Origin: JBBRSL01 sp038245435
Lineage (GTDB): Bacteria; Patescibacteriota; Saccharimonadia; Saccharimonadales; CAIOMD01
Assembly: GCA_038245435.1 (NCBI GenBank)
Contig: JBBRSL010000022.1
Span: 1 to 20,131, forward strand
Length of the DNA stretch: 20,131 nucleotides
Direction of reading: 5' to 3'
Shown here in pieces: positions 6,495 through 13,520 of the stretch. The position numbers and the translations under genes are program-made. The stretch's first letter is position 1. The number at the start of each line of letters is the position of its first letter. The notes beneath the pieces were generated by a model that searched no databases, was not told where the DNA came from, and worked only from the letters and a program-made list of their open reading frames with translations.

Positions 6495-6896
6495 TTAGTA
6501 AATCTTACAAATTAATTCGCCACCGAGGCCTTGTTTCTTCGCTTCGGCACCAGTCATGATACCTTTGCTTGTAGAAACAACCACGATACCGCGACCACGC
6601 ATAACATGTGGCATGTCAGCAGCAGCAGTATACATACGGCGACCAGGCTTGCTTAAACGAGTTACCTCAGTAATGCGAGCGTTGGTGAACGGTTGATTGA
6701 TGGTGATGTTGAGGCTTTTGAAACCTTCAACGTCCTTAACTTCAACTTTGTCCAAAAAGTTATTAGCCACCAAAACTTCGGCAATCGTTTGCTTGATTTT
6801 GCTGTGTGGCATGCTGACTTCATTTTTGTTGACAGCTGCAGCGTTGCGGATACGGGTGAGCATATCGGCGATAGGGTCTGTTGATACTAATGACAT
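6495..6896 (-). CDS. rpsH: Small ribosomal subunit protein uS8 (S8)
   Basis: A 133-residue uS8, a primary binder of 16S helix 21 and, in E. coli, the repressor of the spc operon. DPIADMLTRIRNA opens the protein and GIVVVSTSKGIMTGAEAKKQGLGGELIC is the conserved RNA-binding C-terminal block, with STSKG intact. It has 14- and 13-base gaps to rplF and rpsN. I saw no obvious helix-21 mimic around the rplX-rplE junction, so S8 autoregulation cannot be argued here. Confidence 0.98.
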   Translation of the reverse strand: MSLVSTDPIADMLTRIRNAAAVNKNEVSMPHSKIKQTIAEVLVANNFLDKVEVKDVEGFKSLNITINQPFTNARITEVTRLSKPGRRMYTAAADMPHVMRGRGIVVVSTSKGIMTGAEAKKQGLGGELICKIY

Positions 6897-6909
6897 ATAT
6901 ACTCCTTCC

Positions 6910-7179
6910 TTACCAGCTCGACTTAGTTACACCAGGAATTTCACCCTTTGAGGCATGCTCACGGAATGAAAGACGGCTTAAGCCGAATTGTCGCATATAG
7001 GCGCGAGGACGACCGGTCTCGCTGCAACGGTTTTTAAGACGGGTTGGGCTTGAGTTACGAGGCAACTTAGCCAAACCTTCTGCATCGCCGAGAGCTTTTA
7101 GCTCAGCACGCTTGTCGGCGTACTTGGCATGTAATGCGCGACGTTTTGCATCGCGGGCTAACATAGATTTCTTTGCCAT
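6910..7179 (-). CDS. rpsN: Small ribosomal subunit protein uS14 (S14), zinc-free long form
   Basis: An 89-residue uS14 of the C-minus type: the length and the RNSSPTRLKNRCSETGRPRAY segment fit the long zinc-independent form, without the CxxC pairs of the 61-residue zinc form. uS14 sits in the 30S head. GRPRAYMRQFGLSRLSFRE and the end GEIPGVTKSSW are family hallmarks. It is three bases from rplE. Confidence 0.98.
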   Translation of the reverse strand: MAKKSMLARDAKRRALHAKYADKRAELKALGDAEGLAKLPRNSSPTRLKNRCSETGRPRAYMRQFGLSRLSFREHASKGEIPGVTKSSW

Positions 7180-7182
7180 ACT

Positions 7183-7770
7183 CTAGCCTTTCCTTTCTTT
7201 CTCAAACGGCATCCCGAACTTGTCGAGTAATGCGCGCGATTGTTCGGCATTATCTGCCCTGATTACAAAATTAACTTGCATACCGTGTAGGGTTGTTGTT
7301 TCTTCAAAGCTCAGCTCTGGAAATACTGATTGATCTTTGAGGCCGAGGCTATAGTTGCCCTGGCGATCAAATGCACCTTTAGGTACACCATGAAAGTCAC
7401 GGAAGCGTGGAATAACAACTGTAATGAGGCGGTCAGCGAACTCATACATTTTGTCGCCACGAAGCGTTACTTTAAGGCCAATTTTGTTACCTTCGCGAAG
7501 TTTAAAGGTCGCGATGCTCAAACGAGCAGTGGTTTCGACAGGTTGCTGGCCGGTAATCTTACGAAGTGTGTTCGTAGCGATTTCCATAAGCTTTTTGTCA
7601 TCCTTAGCTTTACCAAGACCGATATTGATAACAATCTTTTCGAGCTTTGGTACTTGGTGTGCGTTCGCAAGGCCAAGTTCCTTTTTAAGTTCAACTTTGT
7701 AGGTGCTGTTGTAGAGCTCTTTCAGTCGAACAGTGGTGGCGGGTGCAGCTGTTTTGGTAGCGGTAGCCAT
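7183..7770 (-). CDS. rplE: Large ribosomal subunit protein uL5 (L5)
   Basis: A 195-residue uL5, slightly longer than usual because of an Ala/Thr-rich N-terminus. It binds 5S rRNA and contacts the P-site tRNA and uS13. Landmarks are EKIVINIGLG, ITGQQPVETTARLSIATFKLREG (usually AKKSIAGFKLREG) and GNYSLGLKDQSVFPEL. The ATG overlaps the rplX stop by one base (TAATG). Confidence 0.98.
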   Translation of the reverse strand: MATATKTAAPATTVRLKELYNSTYKVELKKELGLANAHQVPKLEKIVINIGLGKAKDDKKLMEIATNTLRKITGQQPVETTARLSIATFKLREGNKIGLKVTLRGDKMYEFADRLITVVIPRFRDFHGVPKGAFDRQGNYSLGLKDQSVFPELSFEETTTLHGMQVNFVIRADNAEQSRALLDKFGMPFEKERKG

Positions 7771-8120
7771 TACTTGATCTCCTTCTTAGTGCTCGCAAAA
7801 ACACGAACTTTATTACCATCTTTGTCGAGTTTAAATGCGACGCGTGTGGCCTTTTTGGCTGTTGGTTCTAAAATACCAACCTTTGAAACCCAAATTGGCT
7901 TGGTGATTTCGATAATGCCACCTTGAGGATGTGCGTTATTTGGCTTCTGATGTTTTTTGACGACATTGATGCCTTCGACGGTCACTTTGTTCTCGGTAGG
8001 ATGTACTGCAGTAATTTTGCCTGTGTCACCCTTATACTTACCGGAACGAACAACGACGGTGTCACCTACTTTAAGACGAATCTTAAAGATAGTCTTTGAA
8101 GTATTTTTAGGAGTATTCAT
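7770..8120 (-). CDS. rplX: Large ribosomal subunit protein uL24 (L24)
   Basis: A 116-residue uL24 with a KOW motif (KVGDTVVVRSGKYKGDTGKI). It is one of the two early 50S assembly initiators and lies near the exit tunnel. GINVVKKHQKPNNAHPQGGI is the characteristic following block. It is coupled by TAATG to rplN upstream and rplE downstream. Confidence 0.98.
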   Translation of the reverse strand: MNTPKNTSKTIFKIRLKVGDTVVVRSGKYKGDTGKITAVHPTENKVTVEGINVVKKHQKPNNAHPQGGIIEITKPIWVSKVGILEPTAKKATRVAFKLDKDGNKVRVFASTKKEIK

Positions 8121-8488
8121 TATAGTACCTCCGGTGCTTGGCTGATAATCTTGGCGTAGCCCTGATCGCGAAGTTCGCGGGGTACTGGCCCAAAGATACG
8201 AGTACCCTTAGGTAACTTATCATCACCAATAATAACGGCAGCGTTGTCATCGAACTTAATTGTTGAACCATCTTTACGACGAATCGTGCTTTTAGTTCGA
8301 ACAATCACAGCCTTAACAACTTGCTTCTTTTTAACGGTGCCAGTTGGGTTAGCTTGCTTAACGGTTGCTACGATAATATCGCCAACGCGTGCATATCGAC
8401 GGCGGGTGCCACCAAGTACACGGATACACAAAATTTCTTTTGCACCGCTGTTATCGCACACGCCAAGGCGTGACTCTTGTTGAATCAT
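8120..8488 (-). CDS. rplN: Large ribosomal subunit protein uL14 (L14)
   Basis: A 122-residue uL14, the standard length. It forms intersubunit bridges and binds the silencing factor RsfS. MIQQESRLGVCDNSGAKE and GTRIFGPVPRELRDQGYAKIISQAPEVL are close to consensus. One-base TAATG overlaps link it to rpsQ upstream and rplX downstream. Confidence 0.99.
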   Translation of the reverse strand: MIQQESRLGVCDNSGAKEILCIRVLGGTRRRYARVGDIIVATVKQANPTGTVKKKQVVKAVIVRTKSTIRRKDGSTIKFDDNAAVIIGDDKLPKGTRIFGPVPRELRDQGYAKIISQAPEVL

Positions 8489-8898
8489 TACTTGGCCTCC
8501 GCTTTCTTAGCAGCAGGCTTCTTAGCTGGAGCTGCCTTGACCTTTGGTTCGGCCTTAGCTGGCTTTTGCTCAACTGTTTCAACTTCTGCAACAACGGGCG
8601 CTGCTTTCACAGGCTTTTCTTTTACAGGCAGTTCAACAGTTGCTTCAACAAGCTTTACGTGAGCTTTTTCAACGACTTCGATAAGCGTAAATCGCTTACG
8701 AGCGCTGATAGGCTTGCATTCTGCAATAACAACTTTGTCACCTTCGTGAGCAGCATTCTTTTCATCATGTGCCATAAACTTGGTGGTTACGGTGTACTGC
8801 TTCTTATATATAGGATGTGTCTTACGAGTTCGGATGGCTACGACAATAGTCTTATCACCCTTGTCCGAAGATACAAGTCCGGTAAGTGTACGTGCCAT
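8488..8898 (-). CDS. rpsQ: Small ribosomal subunit protein uS17 (S17) with long low-complexity tail
   Basis: A 136-residue uS17; the family is usually 80-90 residues. The OB-fold core covers about residues 1-83 (GLVSSDKGDKTIVVAI, then KFMAHDEKN, then ECKPISARKRFTLIEV). The last 50 or so residues are a Lys/Ala/Glu/Val/Pro-rich extension ending AAKKAEAK, probably disordered. The core binds 16S h7 and h11 early in assembly. It is coupled to rplN by TAATG and one base from rpmC. Confidence 0.98.
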   Translation of the reverse strand: MARTLTGLVSSDKGDKTIVVAIRTRKTHPIYKKQYTVTTKFMAHDEKNAAHEGDKVVIAECKPISARKRFTLIEVVEKAHVKLVEATVELPVKEKPVKAAPVVAEVETVEQKPAKAEPKVKAAPAKKPAAKKAEAK

Positions 8899-8899
8899 C

Positions 8900-9154
8900 T
8901 TACTTCTTCTCCTCTCCTGAGTTAGCGCTCAGGGCGGTTAGAACACGGGCGAGTTCACGCTTTTTAACACCAGCGGCACGCACGTTTTGGACTTCTCCAT
9001 TATGCATACCACGGCGCAAAGTTGTGATTTCTTCGCGTAGTTCGCTTACTTTACTCACCAAATCATCGCGTTTCATGGCAGTTAATTCGCTAAATGCGAG
9101 TTTCTTTGCCTTTTTAACAGGAGCGGCTTTGGTGGCTGTCTTTTTGTCGGCCAT
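8900..9154 (-). CDS. rpmC: Large ribosomal subunit protein uL29 (L29)
   Basis: An 84-residue uL29 at the tunnel exit, near uL23 and the signal recognition particle docking site. The helical core (FSELTAMKRDDLVSKVSEL, then the arginine-rich RRGMHNGEVQN and KKRELARVLT) is preceded by a Lys/Ala-rich N-terminal extension of about 18 residues. It is between rplP and rpsQ, one base from each. Confidence 0.97.
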   Translation of the reverse strand: MADKKTATKAAPVKKAKKLAFSELTAMKRDDLVSKVSELREEITTLRRGMHNGEVQNVRAAGVKKRELARVLTALSANSGEEKK

Positions 9155-9155
9155 G

Positions 9156-9569
9156 TTATGCCTCCTCTTTCACGATGAACTTAGTCTTAACAGGTAACTT
9201 GTGTGCTGCAAGGCGCATAGCCTCGCGAGCGATTTCCTCAGTTACACCTTCCATTTCAAACAAAACGGTACCAGGTTTAACTTTGGCTACAAAAAATTCA
9301 GGGCTTCCCTTACCACTACCCATTTTCACGTCTTGTGGTTTACGGGTAACTGGTGTGTGTGGGAATATGCGAATCCAAATCTTACCACCACGCTTGATGT
9401 AACGAGTCATCGCTTGACGACTTGATTCAATCTGACGTGCCGTAATACGTTCGTGACCTTGCGATTGCAAGGCGTACTGCCCATGAGCAATAAACTGCCC
9501 ACGAGTAGCCGGGCCACGTACTTTGCCCTTAAAGACCTTTCGGTGCTTTTGCTTGTTCGGCATCAACAT
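9156..9569 (-). CDS. rplP: Large ribosomal subunit protein uL16 (L16)
   Basis: A 137-residue uL16 of standard length that contacts A- and P-site tRNA elbows. The start MLMPNKQKHRKVFKG agrees with the family MLxPKR opening, and a GAGG nine bases upstream supports the ATG at 9569. TRYIKRGGKIWIRIFPHTPVT and GSGKGSPEFFVAKVKPG are conserved blocks; the arginine hydroxylated in some bacteria lies in this type of region. It is one base after rpsC. Confidence 0.98.
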   Translation of the reverse strand: MLMPNKQKHRKVFKGKVRGPATRGQFIAHGQYALQSQGHERITARQIESSRQAMTRYIKRGGKIWIRIFPHTPVTRKPQDVKMGSGKGSPEFFVAKVKPGTVLFEMEGVTEEIAREAMRLAAHKLPVKTKFIVKEEA

Positions 9570-9570
9570 A

Positions 9571-10200
9571 CTAGGCTACCTCACCTTTGTAGATCCATAC
9601 CTTGACACCAATGATGCCGGTACCGGTCTTTGCGCGGATGTAGCCGTAGTCGATGTTTGCACGAAGCGTGTGTAGTGGTACTGAACCTTCGATGGTCTTC
9701 TCACGGCGTGACATTTCAGCACCGTTCAAACGACCAGAAACTTCAATACGAATACCTTTTGCACCTGCACGCATGGTTGCGCCAGCAGATGACTTAATGG
9801 CACGCCTAAAGGCGATACGACGCTCGAGTTGATTGGCGATGTTTTCGGCAACCAATTTAGCATGTAGCTCAGGCTTCTTAACTTCTTCGATGTTAACGCG
9901 AACTTGTGTGCCGTAAATCTTTTCGATTGCAGCTTTTAGTTCTTGTGCGCCAACACCACCACGACCGATAACCACACCAGCTTTCGCGGTGTTAATGGTA
10001 ACCGTAACGAGGTTTGGTGAGCGTTCGATATCAACAGTGTTAACAGCACCGCGGGCACCAACTTTTTTATCGATAAGACGGCGAACAGCCAAGTCTTGTG
10101 TCAAGAAAGTTGCGTAGTCGCGCTTTGGCGCAAACCACTTGCTGCGCCACTTTTTGTTAACCTGAAGTCGAAAACTAATAGGATTTACTTTTTGACCCAT
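9571..10200 (-). CDS. rpsC: Small ribosomal subunit protein uS3 (S3)
   Basis: A 209-residue uS3, which lines the mRNA entry channel with uS4 and uS5. MGQKVNPISFRL opens it, a type II KH domain carries the GVVIGRGG loop (GxxG-type) near residue 75, and the C-terminal domain has EMSRREKTIEGSVPLHTLRANIDYG. It overlaps rplV by one base (TAATG). Confidence 0.98.
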   Translation of the reverse strand: MGQKVNPISFRLQVNKKWRSKWFAPKRDYATFLTQDLAVRRLIDKKVGARGAVNTVDIERSPNLVTVTINTAKAGVVIGRGGVGAQELKAAIEKIYGTQVRVNIEEVKKPELHAKLVAENIANQLERRIAFRRAIKSSAGATMRAGAKGIRIEVSGRLNGAEMSRREKTIEGSVPLHTLRANIDYGYIRAKTGTGIIGVKVWIYKGEVA

Positions 10201-10595
10201 TACTTTGTCTCCTTTACTTCGGCTGGCTTAGCAGCTTTTTCAGCGGTCTTTTTTGCCACACGTTCTTCGCCCGTTACAACCACACGAATGTGGCTGGTCT
10301 TGCGTTGGAATGGCAATGCACGGCCTTGCGCTGCTGGGCGATATCGCTTTAAGCGGGGGCCAGGGCTGACACTGATTTCAACAATTTTTAATGTACCTGG
10401 TTTAAGGTTGTGGTTGTGCTCGGCGTTCGCCTTTGCACTTGCAATAACCTTCATGACTGGTTCTGCACTGCGGCGAGGAGTGTGCTCTAAAATAACGAGC
10501 GCATCTGCAACAGTACGACCACGGACGAGAGCAGCAACTACACCAACTTTACGTGGGCTCATAGTTACGCCTTTGGCGACGGCTTGTACGTTCAT
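10200..10595 (-). CDS. rplV: Large ribosomal subunit protein uL22 (L22)
   Basis: A 131-residue uL22 with a long beta-hairpin reaching into the exit tunnel. MSPRKVGVVAALVRGRTVADAL and the SAKANAEHN block are conserved, and the hairpin GPRLKRYRPAAQGRA is intact. A Lys/Ala-rich C-terminal tail follows. It couples to rpsC by TAATG. Confidence 0.98.
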   Translation of the reverse strand: MNVQAVAKGVTMSPRKVGVVAALVRGRTVADALVILEHTPRRSAEPVMKVIASAKANAEHNHNLKPGTLKIVEISVSPGPRLKRYRPAAQGRALPFQRKTSHIRVVVTGEERVAKKTAEKAAKPAEVKETK

Positions 10596-10604
10596 ATATG
10601 TATC

Positions 10605-10874
10605 CTAGCCTTTCGCCAATTTACCGCCGTGGCGACGGAACTTACGTGTTGGTGAAAACTCACCTAATTTGTGACCAACCATGTTTTCTGTAACGAATAC
10701 CGGGACATGTACGCGACCGTTATGGACAGCGATGGTTTTGCCGACAAAATCTGGTGCAATCGTTGAAGCACGCGACCATGTTTTGATGATGGTGCGATCT
10801 TCGTTACCCAAAGCCGCCACTTTCTTGGCAAGCTTAGGGTCGATAAATGGTCCTTTCTTAAGCGAACGACTCAT
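10605..10874 (-). CDS. rpsS: Small ribosomal subunit protein uS19 (S19)
   Basis: An 89-residue uS19 of normal length in the 30S head, next to uS13 and the intersubunit bridge. MSRSLKKGPFID, WSRASTIAPDFVGKTIAVHNG and KLGEFSPTRKFRRH are near-consensus. It lies three bases after rplB and nine bases before rplV. Confidence 0.99.
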   Translation of the reverse strand: MSRSLKKGPFIDPKLAKKVAALGNEDRTIIKTWSRASTIAPDFVGKTIAVHNGRVHVPVFVTENMVGHKLGEFSPTRKFRRHGGKLAKG

Positions 10875-10877
10875 ATC

Positions 10878-11717
10878 TTAACCCTTTCTCTTAGCCATAT
10901 GACGGCTCTTTACGATAAATGTAGAAGTACTCTTGCGGCGACGAGTCTTATAACCAAGAGTCTTTTGACCCCATGGCGTACGAGGCGCCTTAGCCATTCG
11001 GTGACGACCACCGTCACCACCACCGTGTGGGTGATCTACCGCATTCATAACAACACCACGAACACTTGGGCGCTTGCCTAAGCGTCGGTTACGACCGGCT
11101 TTACCAATCTTAACGTTCTGGTGTTGTGCGTTACCAACAGTACCAATACTTGCAAAACATTCTTGGTGTACGCGACGTACTTCACCTGATGGCAATTTAA
11201 CCTGAGCGTATTCGCCCTCTTTTGCCAAAAGCTGTGCGCTGTTACCAGCACTGCGGACTAATTGCGCGCCACCGCCAACTTTGATTTCGATACCATAAAT
11301 GGTTGAACCAACAGGAATATTCTTAAGAGCGAGGCGGTTACCCGTTTCGATTGCGATATCTTCGCCAGATTGGATTTTTTGACCAACCTGCATGCCGATA
11401 GCCGCAATAATATAGTGATATTGACCTTTGTCGTCTTTGATTCGAGCGATACGAGCGCTACGGTTTGGATCGTATTCGATAGCTTCGATAGTGGCAGTGG
11501 TGCCAGCTTCGAGCTTAAAGTTCATCAAACGGTAGTGTTGTCGAACACCGCCACCTTGGTGACGAGTCGTGATACGACCTTGGTTGTTACGACCTGCAAG
11601 GCTACGCTTTCGGACAAGTAAACTGCGCAAAGGCTTTTTAGCGGTGATTTCGCTAAAGTCCTGCGTAGTCATGCCACGGCGGCCAGGAGTAGTAGGATTT
11701 AATTGCTTAATAGCCAT
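10878..11717 (-). CDS. rplB: Large ribosomal subunit protein uL2 (L2)
   Basis: A 279-residue uL2, the normal length, needed for subunit association and peptidyl transfer. The GRNNQGRITTRHQGGGVRQHYR block, the RNA-binding domain and the C-terminal AVDHPHGGG with the conserved His are intact; the next residues are DGGRH in place of the usual EGR. The ATG overlaps the rplW stop by one base. Confidence 0.99.
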   Translation of the reverse strand: MAIKQLNPTTPGRRGMTTQDFSEITAKKPLRSLLVRKRSLAGRNNQGRITTRHQGGGVRQHYRLMNFKLEAGTTATIEAIEYDPNRSARIARIKDDKGQYHYIIAAIGMQVGQKIQSGEDIAIETGNRLALKNIPVGSTIYGIEIKVGGGAQLVRSAGNSAQLLAKEGEYAQVKLPSGEVRRVHQECFASIGTVGNAQHQNVKIGKAGRNRRLGKRPSVRGVVMNAVDHPHGGGDGGRHRMAKAPRTPWGQKTLGYKTRRRKSTSTFIVKSRHMAKRKG

Positions 11718-12025
11718 TATTTCTTCTCCTCTTCAACTGCAGCAAATACAGGTATCGATTGACCTTCGGCCAACAACACGTAAGCTTTTTTGAAGTCACT
11801 TCGTTTGCCGGTAATGCTGCGGCCACCCTTACGGTTGGTGCGCTTTACTTTACCAAGCTGGCGAACGATGTTAACGGCTTCAACCGTTACATCATATTGA
11901 GCTTCAACAGTTTTCTTAATTTCAATCTTATTAGTCGTAAGTGGCACTACGAATACATAGGTATTCTTATTAGTAGCACTTTCATACGCTTTTTCACTCA
12001 TTCGAGGGACAATTAGCAAACCCAT
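11717..12025 (-). CDS. rplW: Large ribosomal subunit protein uL23 (L23)
   Basis: A 102-residue uL23, the tunnel-exit docking protein for trigger factor and SRP. I placed the start at the ATG at 12025, which overlaps the rplD stop as TAATG and has GGGGAGG eight bases upstream; an upstream in-frame ATG at 12046 lies inside rplD. IVPRMSEKAY, NTYVFVV and the basic loop GKVKRTNRKGGR are family features. It couples to rplB by TAATG. Confidence 0.97.
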   Translation of the reverse strand: MGLLIVPRMSEKAYESATNKNTYVFVVPLTTNKIEIKKTVEAQYDVTVEAVNIVRQLGKVKRTNRKGGRSITGKRSDFKKAYVLLAEGQSIPVFAAVEEEKK

Positions 12026-12663
12026 TATTTTGCCTCCCCAAGCCATGCGTCAATAACGGCAATGGCGTCTTTACTTATAACAATGTTGGTAGCGTTCATA
12101 ACGTTAAAAACGTTTAGGTGATTCGCTGCAACTAAAGTTACTTCAGGGATGTTCTTGATAGAACGGACAAGTTCTGGAGTCTTGGTAGCAACCACAACAA
12201 GCGTTCGGCTCGATGCGTTTAGCTTAGCTAAAAGCTCTACAGCAGTCTTGGTTTTACCGTCTTTAACGGCAAAATCTTCGATTACGACAAAGTTTTTGTG
12301 CTCTGCAGCAAGGGTTAATGCCTGGCGAATCGCAGTGCGCTTTGCCTTAACACTAATCTTTTTGCTGTAGTTTTCGTTGCCAGATGGGCCAAATGTGACA
12401 CCACCACCGCGCCAAATTGGGCTACGTGTAGAACCGGCACGTGCACGGCCAGTACCTTTTTGCTTGTGCGGCTTGCGGCCGCCACCACGAACATCACCAC
12501 GCTCAAGGGTTTTAGCCAAGTTGTCGCGGCCGTTCGCCAAATAGGCTACATAGGCTTCTTTTAATAGTTCGTGAGTTTTGATCTCGACTGCAAACACACT
12601 CTTCGGAAGCTTTACTGCGGTCGTAGCTTTTGTACCACTAGCGGTAACGGTAGATACAGACAT
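12025..12663 (-). CDS. rplD: Large ribosomal subunit protein uL4 (L4)
   Basis: A 212-residue uL4 with the tunnel-constriction loop RGGGRKPHKQKGTGRARAGS and WRGGGVTFGP intact. uL4 is an early 50S assembly protein and, in gammaproteobacteria, the regulator of the S10 operon. The position just behind a structured leader makes it or uL3 a possible autoregulator here. It is coupled to both rplC and rplW by TAATG. Confidence 0.98.
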   Translation of the reverse strand: MSVSTVTASGTKATTAVKLPKSVFAVEIKTHELLKEAYVAYLANGRDNLAKTLERGDVRGGGRKPHKQKGTGRARAGSTRSPIWRGGGVTFGPSGNENYSKKISVKAKRTAIRQALTLAAEHKNFVVIEDFAVKDGKTKTAVELLAKLNASSRTLVVVATKTPELVRSIKNIPEVTLVAANHLNVFNVMNATNIVISKDAIAVIDAWLGEAK

Positions 12664-13277
12664 TAGTTTGCTCCTTTCAGTACAACGATGCCTTTACGTG
12701 GGCCAGGAACGGCACCAACAACACCAATGACTTGGTTTTCGGTATCGACAAGAGCGACGCGTAGGTTTTGAACAGTAACTTGCTCGTAACCCATCTGGCC
12801 AGCCATGCGCTTACCTTTAAAAACTTTTTGCGGGTACATAGAACCAATTGAACCTGGCTTACGGACGTTGCCGTTACCACCGTGAGTCTTGCGGCTCCGC
12901 ATAAAGTTGTGGCGCTTGATTGTTCCGGCGAAACCTTTACCCTTGCTGGTACCCGTAACGTGCACGTTGTCACCAACTACAAATACGTCTGCTGCTAGTT
13001 CGGTGCCCACGGTGAGGCCTTCTTGGATTTCGGTTACGCGGAATTCACGTACCACTTTTGGGGTGATGCCCGATTGCTTAAAATGACCGGCTTGGGCTTT
13101 GCCGATATTCTTGCCTTTTTCAAAGCCAAGCTGAACTGCCGTATAACCATCGGTTTCGGCAGTTTTGACCTGTGTCACCACACAGGGACTAGCGGAAAGC
13201 AAGGTAACCGGAGTCAAAGCGCCATCTGATTCGATGATGCTTGTCATGCCGACTTTCCTCGTAATGAGTGCTTTCAT
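12663..13277 (-). CDS. rplC: Large ribosomal subunit protein uL3 (L3), first gene of the operon
   Basis: A 204-residue uL3, the other 50S assembly initiator. MKALITRKVGMT opens it; the loop toward the peptidyl-transferase centre reads FMRSRKTHGGNGNVRKPGSIG and is followed by GKRMAGQMG. AAGGAG at 13287-13282 is a good ribosome binding site. It is the first gene here, since no rpsJ (uS10) lies upstream: the promoter and leader sit directly in front. Confidence 0.98.
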   Translation of the reverse strand: MKALITRKVGMTSIIESDGALTPVTLLSASPCVVTQVKTAETDGYTAVQLGFEKGKNIGKAQAGHFKQSGITPKVVREFRVTEIQEGLTVGTELAADVFVVGDNVHVTGTSKGKGFAGTIKRHNFMRSRKTHGGNGNVRKPGSIGSMYPQKVFKGKRMAGQMGYEQVTVQNLRVALVDTENQVIGVVGAVPGPRKGIVVLKGAN

Positions 13278-13404
13278 AGTTCTCCTTACTCGTTAGTGTC
13301 CCACCTCAGTTGGTCTCGACAGACCTGAGGGCATAAAAATGCTTGGTTGCACGGTAGTTTCCAGGTATGGACTTACCGACTAACCAAGTGACAATTTATA
13401 TATC
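13278..13404 (-). promoter_or_regulatory. Structured 5' leader of the ribosomal protein operon
   Basis: About 125 nt lie between the predicted start and the rplC ATG, and most of it folds. Hairpin 1 (13388-13342, 47 nt) has nested stems of 7, 5 and 4 bp: CTTGGTT/AACCAAG, CGGTA/TACCG and TCCA/TGGA, with a TACC loop and small internal loops. It is followed by GCATTTTTATGC, itself a small hairpin whose T-run could make hairpin 1 an attenuator. Hairpin 2 (13330-13304) is CCTCAG-GTCT-GTCG-AGAC-CAA-CTGAGG. A GGTA segment has two possible TACC partners, so alternative folds exist. I cannot match it to a named leader family. Confidence 0.75.
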
Positions 13405-13410
13405 TTGAGT

Positions 13411-13439
13411 ATCTTAGCAGAATTTGGGCCGCGCGTCAA
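13411..13439 (-). promoter_or_regulatory. Promoter of the S10-spc operon
   Basis: TTGACG (13439-13434), exactly 17 bases, TAAGAT (13416-13411), with TGC in front of the -10. The predicted start is near 13404. This is the only promoter I see for the 19 ribosomal genes downstream. Confidence 0.8.
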
Positions 13440-13466
13440 CACCTTACAATCAGATACGCCCAAATA

Positions 13467-13495
13467 TTGCTATTTTTCTCGCACTATGGTCTAAT
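13467..13495 (+). promoter_or_regulatory. Promoter of the 13521 orphan
   Basis: TTGCTA (13467-13472), 17 bases, TCTAAT (13490-13495). The predicted start near 13502 is about 19 bases before the ATG at 13521. It is divergent from the rplC promoter, with 27 bases between the two -35 elements. Confidence 0.45.
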
Positions 13496-13520
13496 ACGGC
13501 ACGAGCATTGTGGCCTTAAA

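Noticed and set aside
12026..12046. Upstream ATG of rplW
   Set aside because: It lies within rplD, whereas the ATG at 12025 has the TAATG overlap and a GGGGAGG site as at the other junctions.
13342..13388. tRNA-like or riboswitch identity for the rplC leader hairpin
   Set aside because: There is no acceptor-stem, T-loop or known riboswitch signature; the nested-stem form just before rplC fits a ribosomal-protein leader better.
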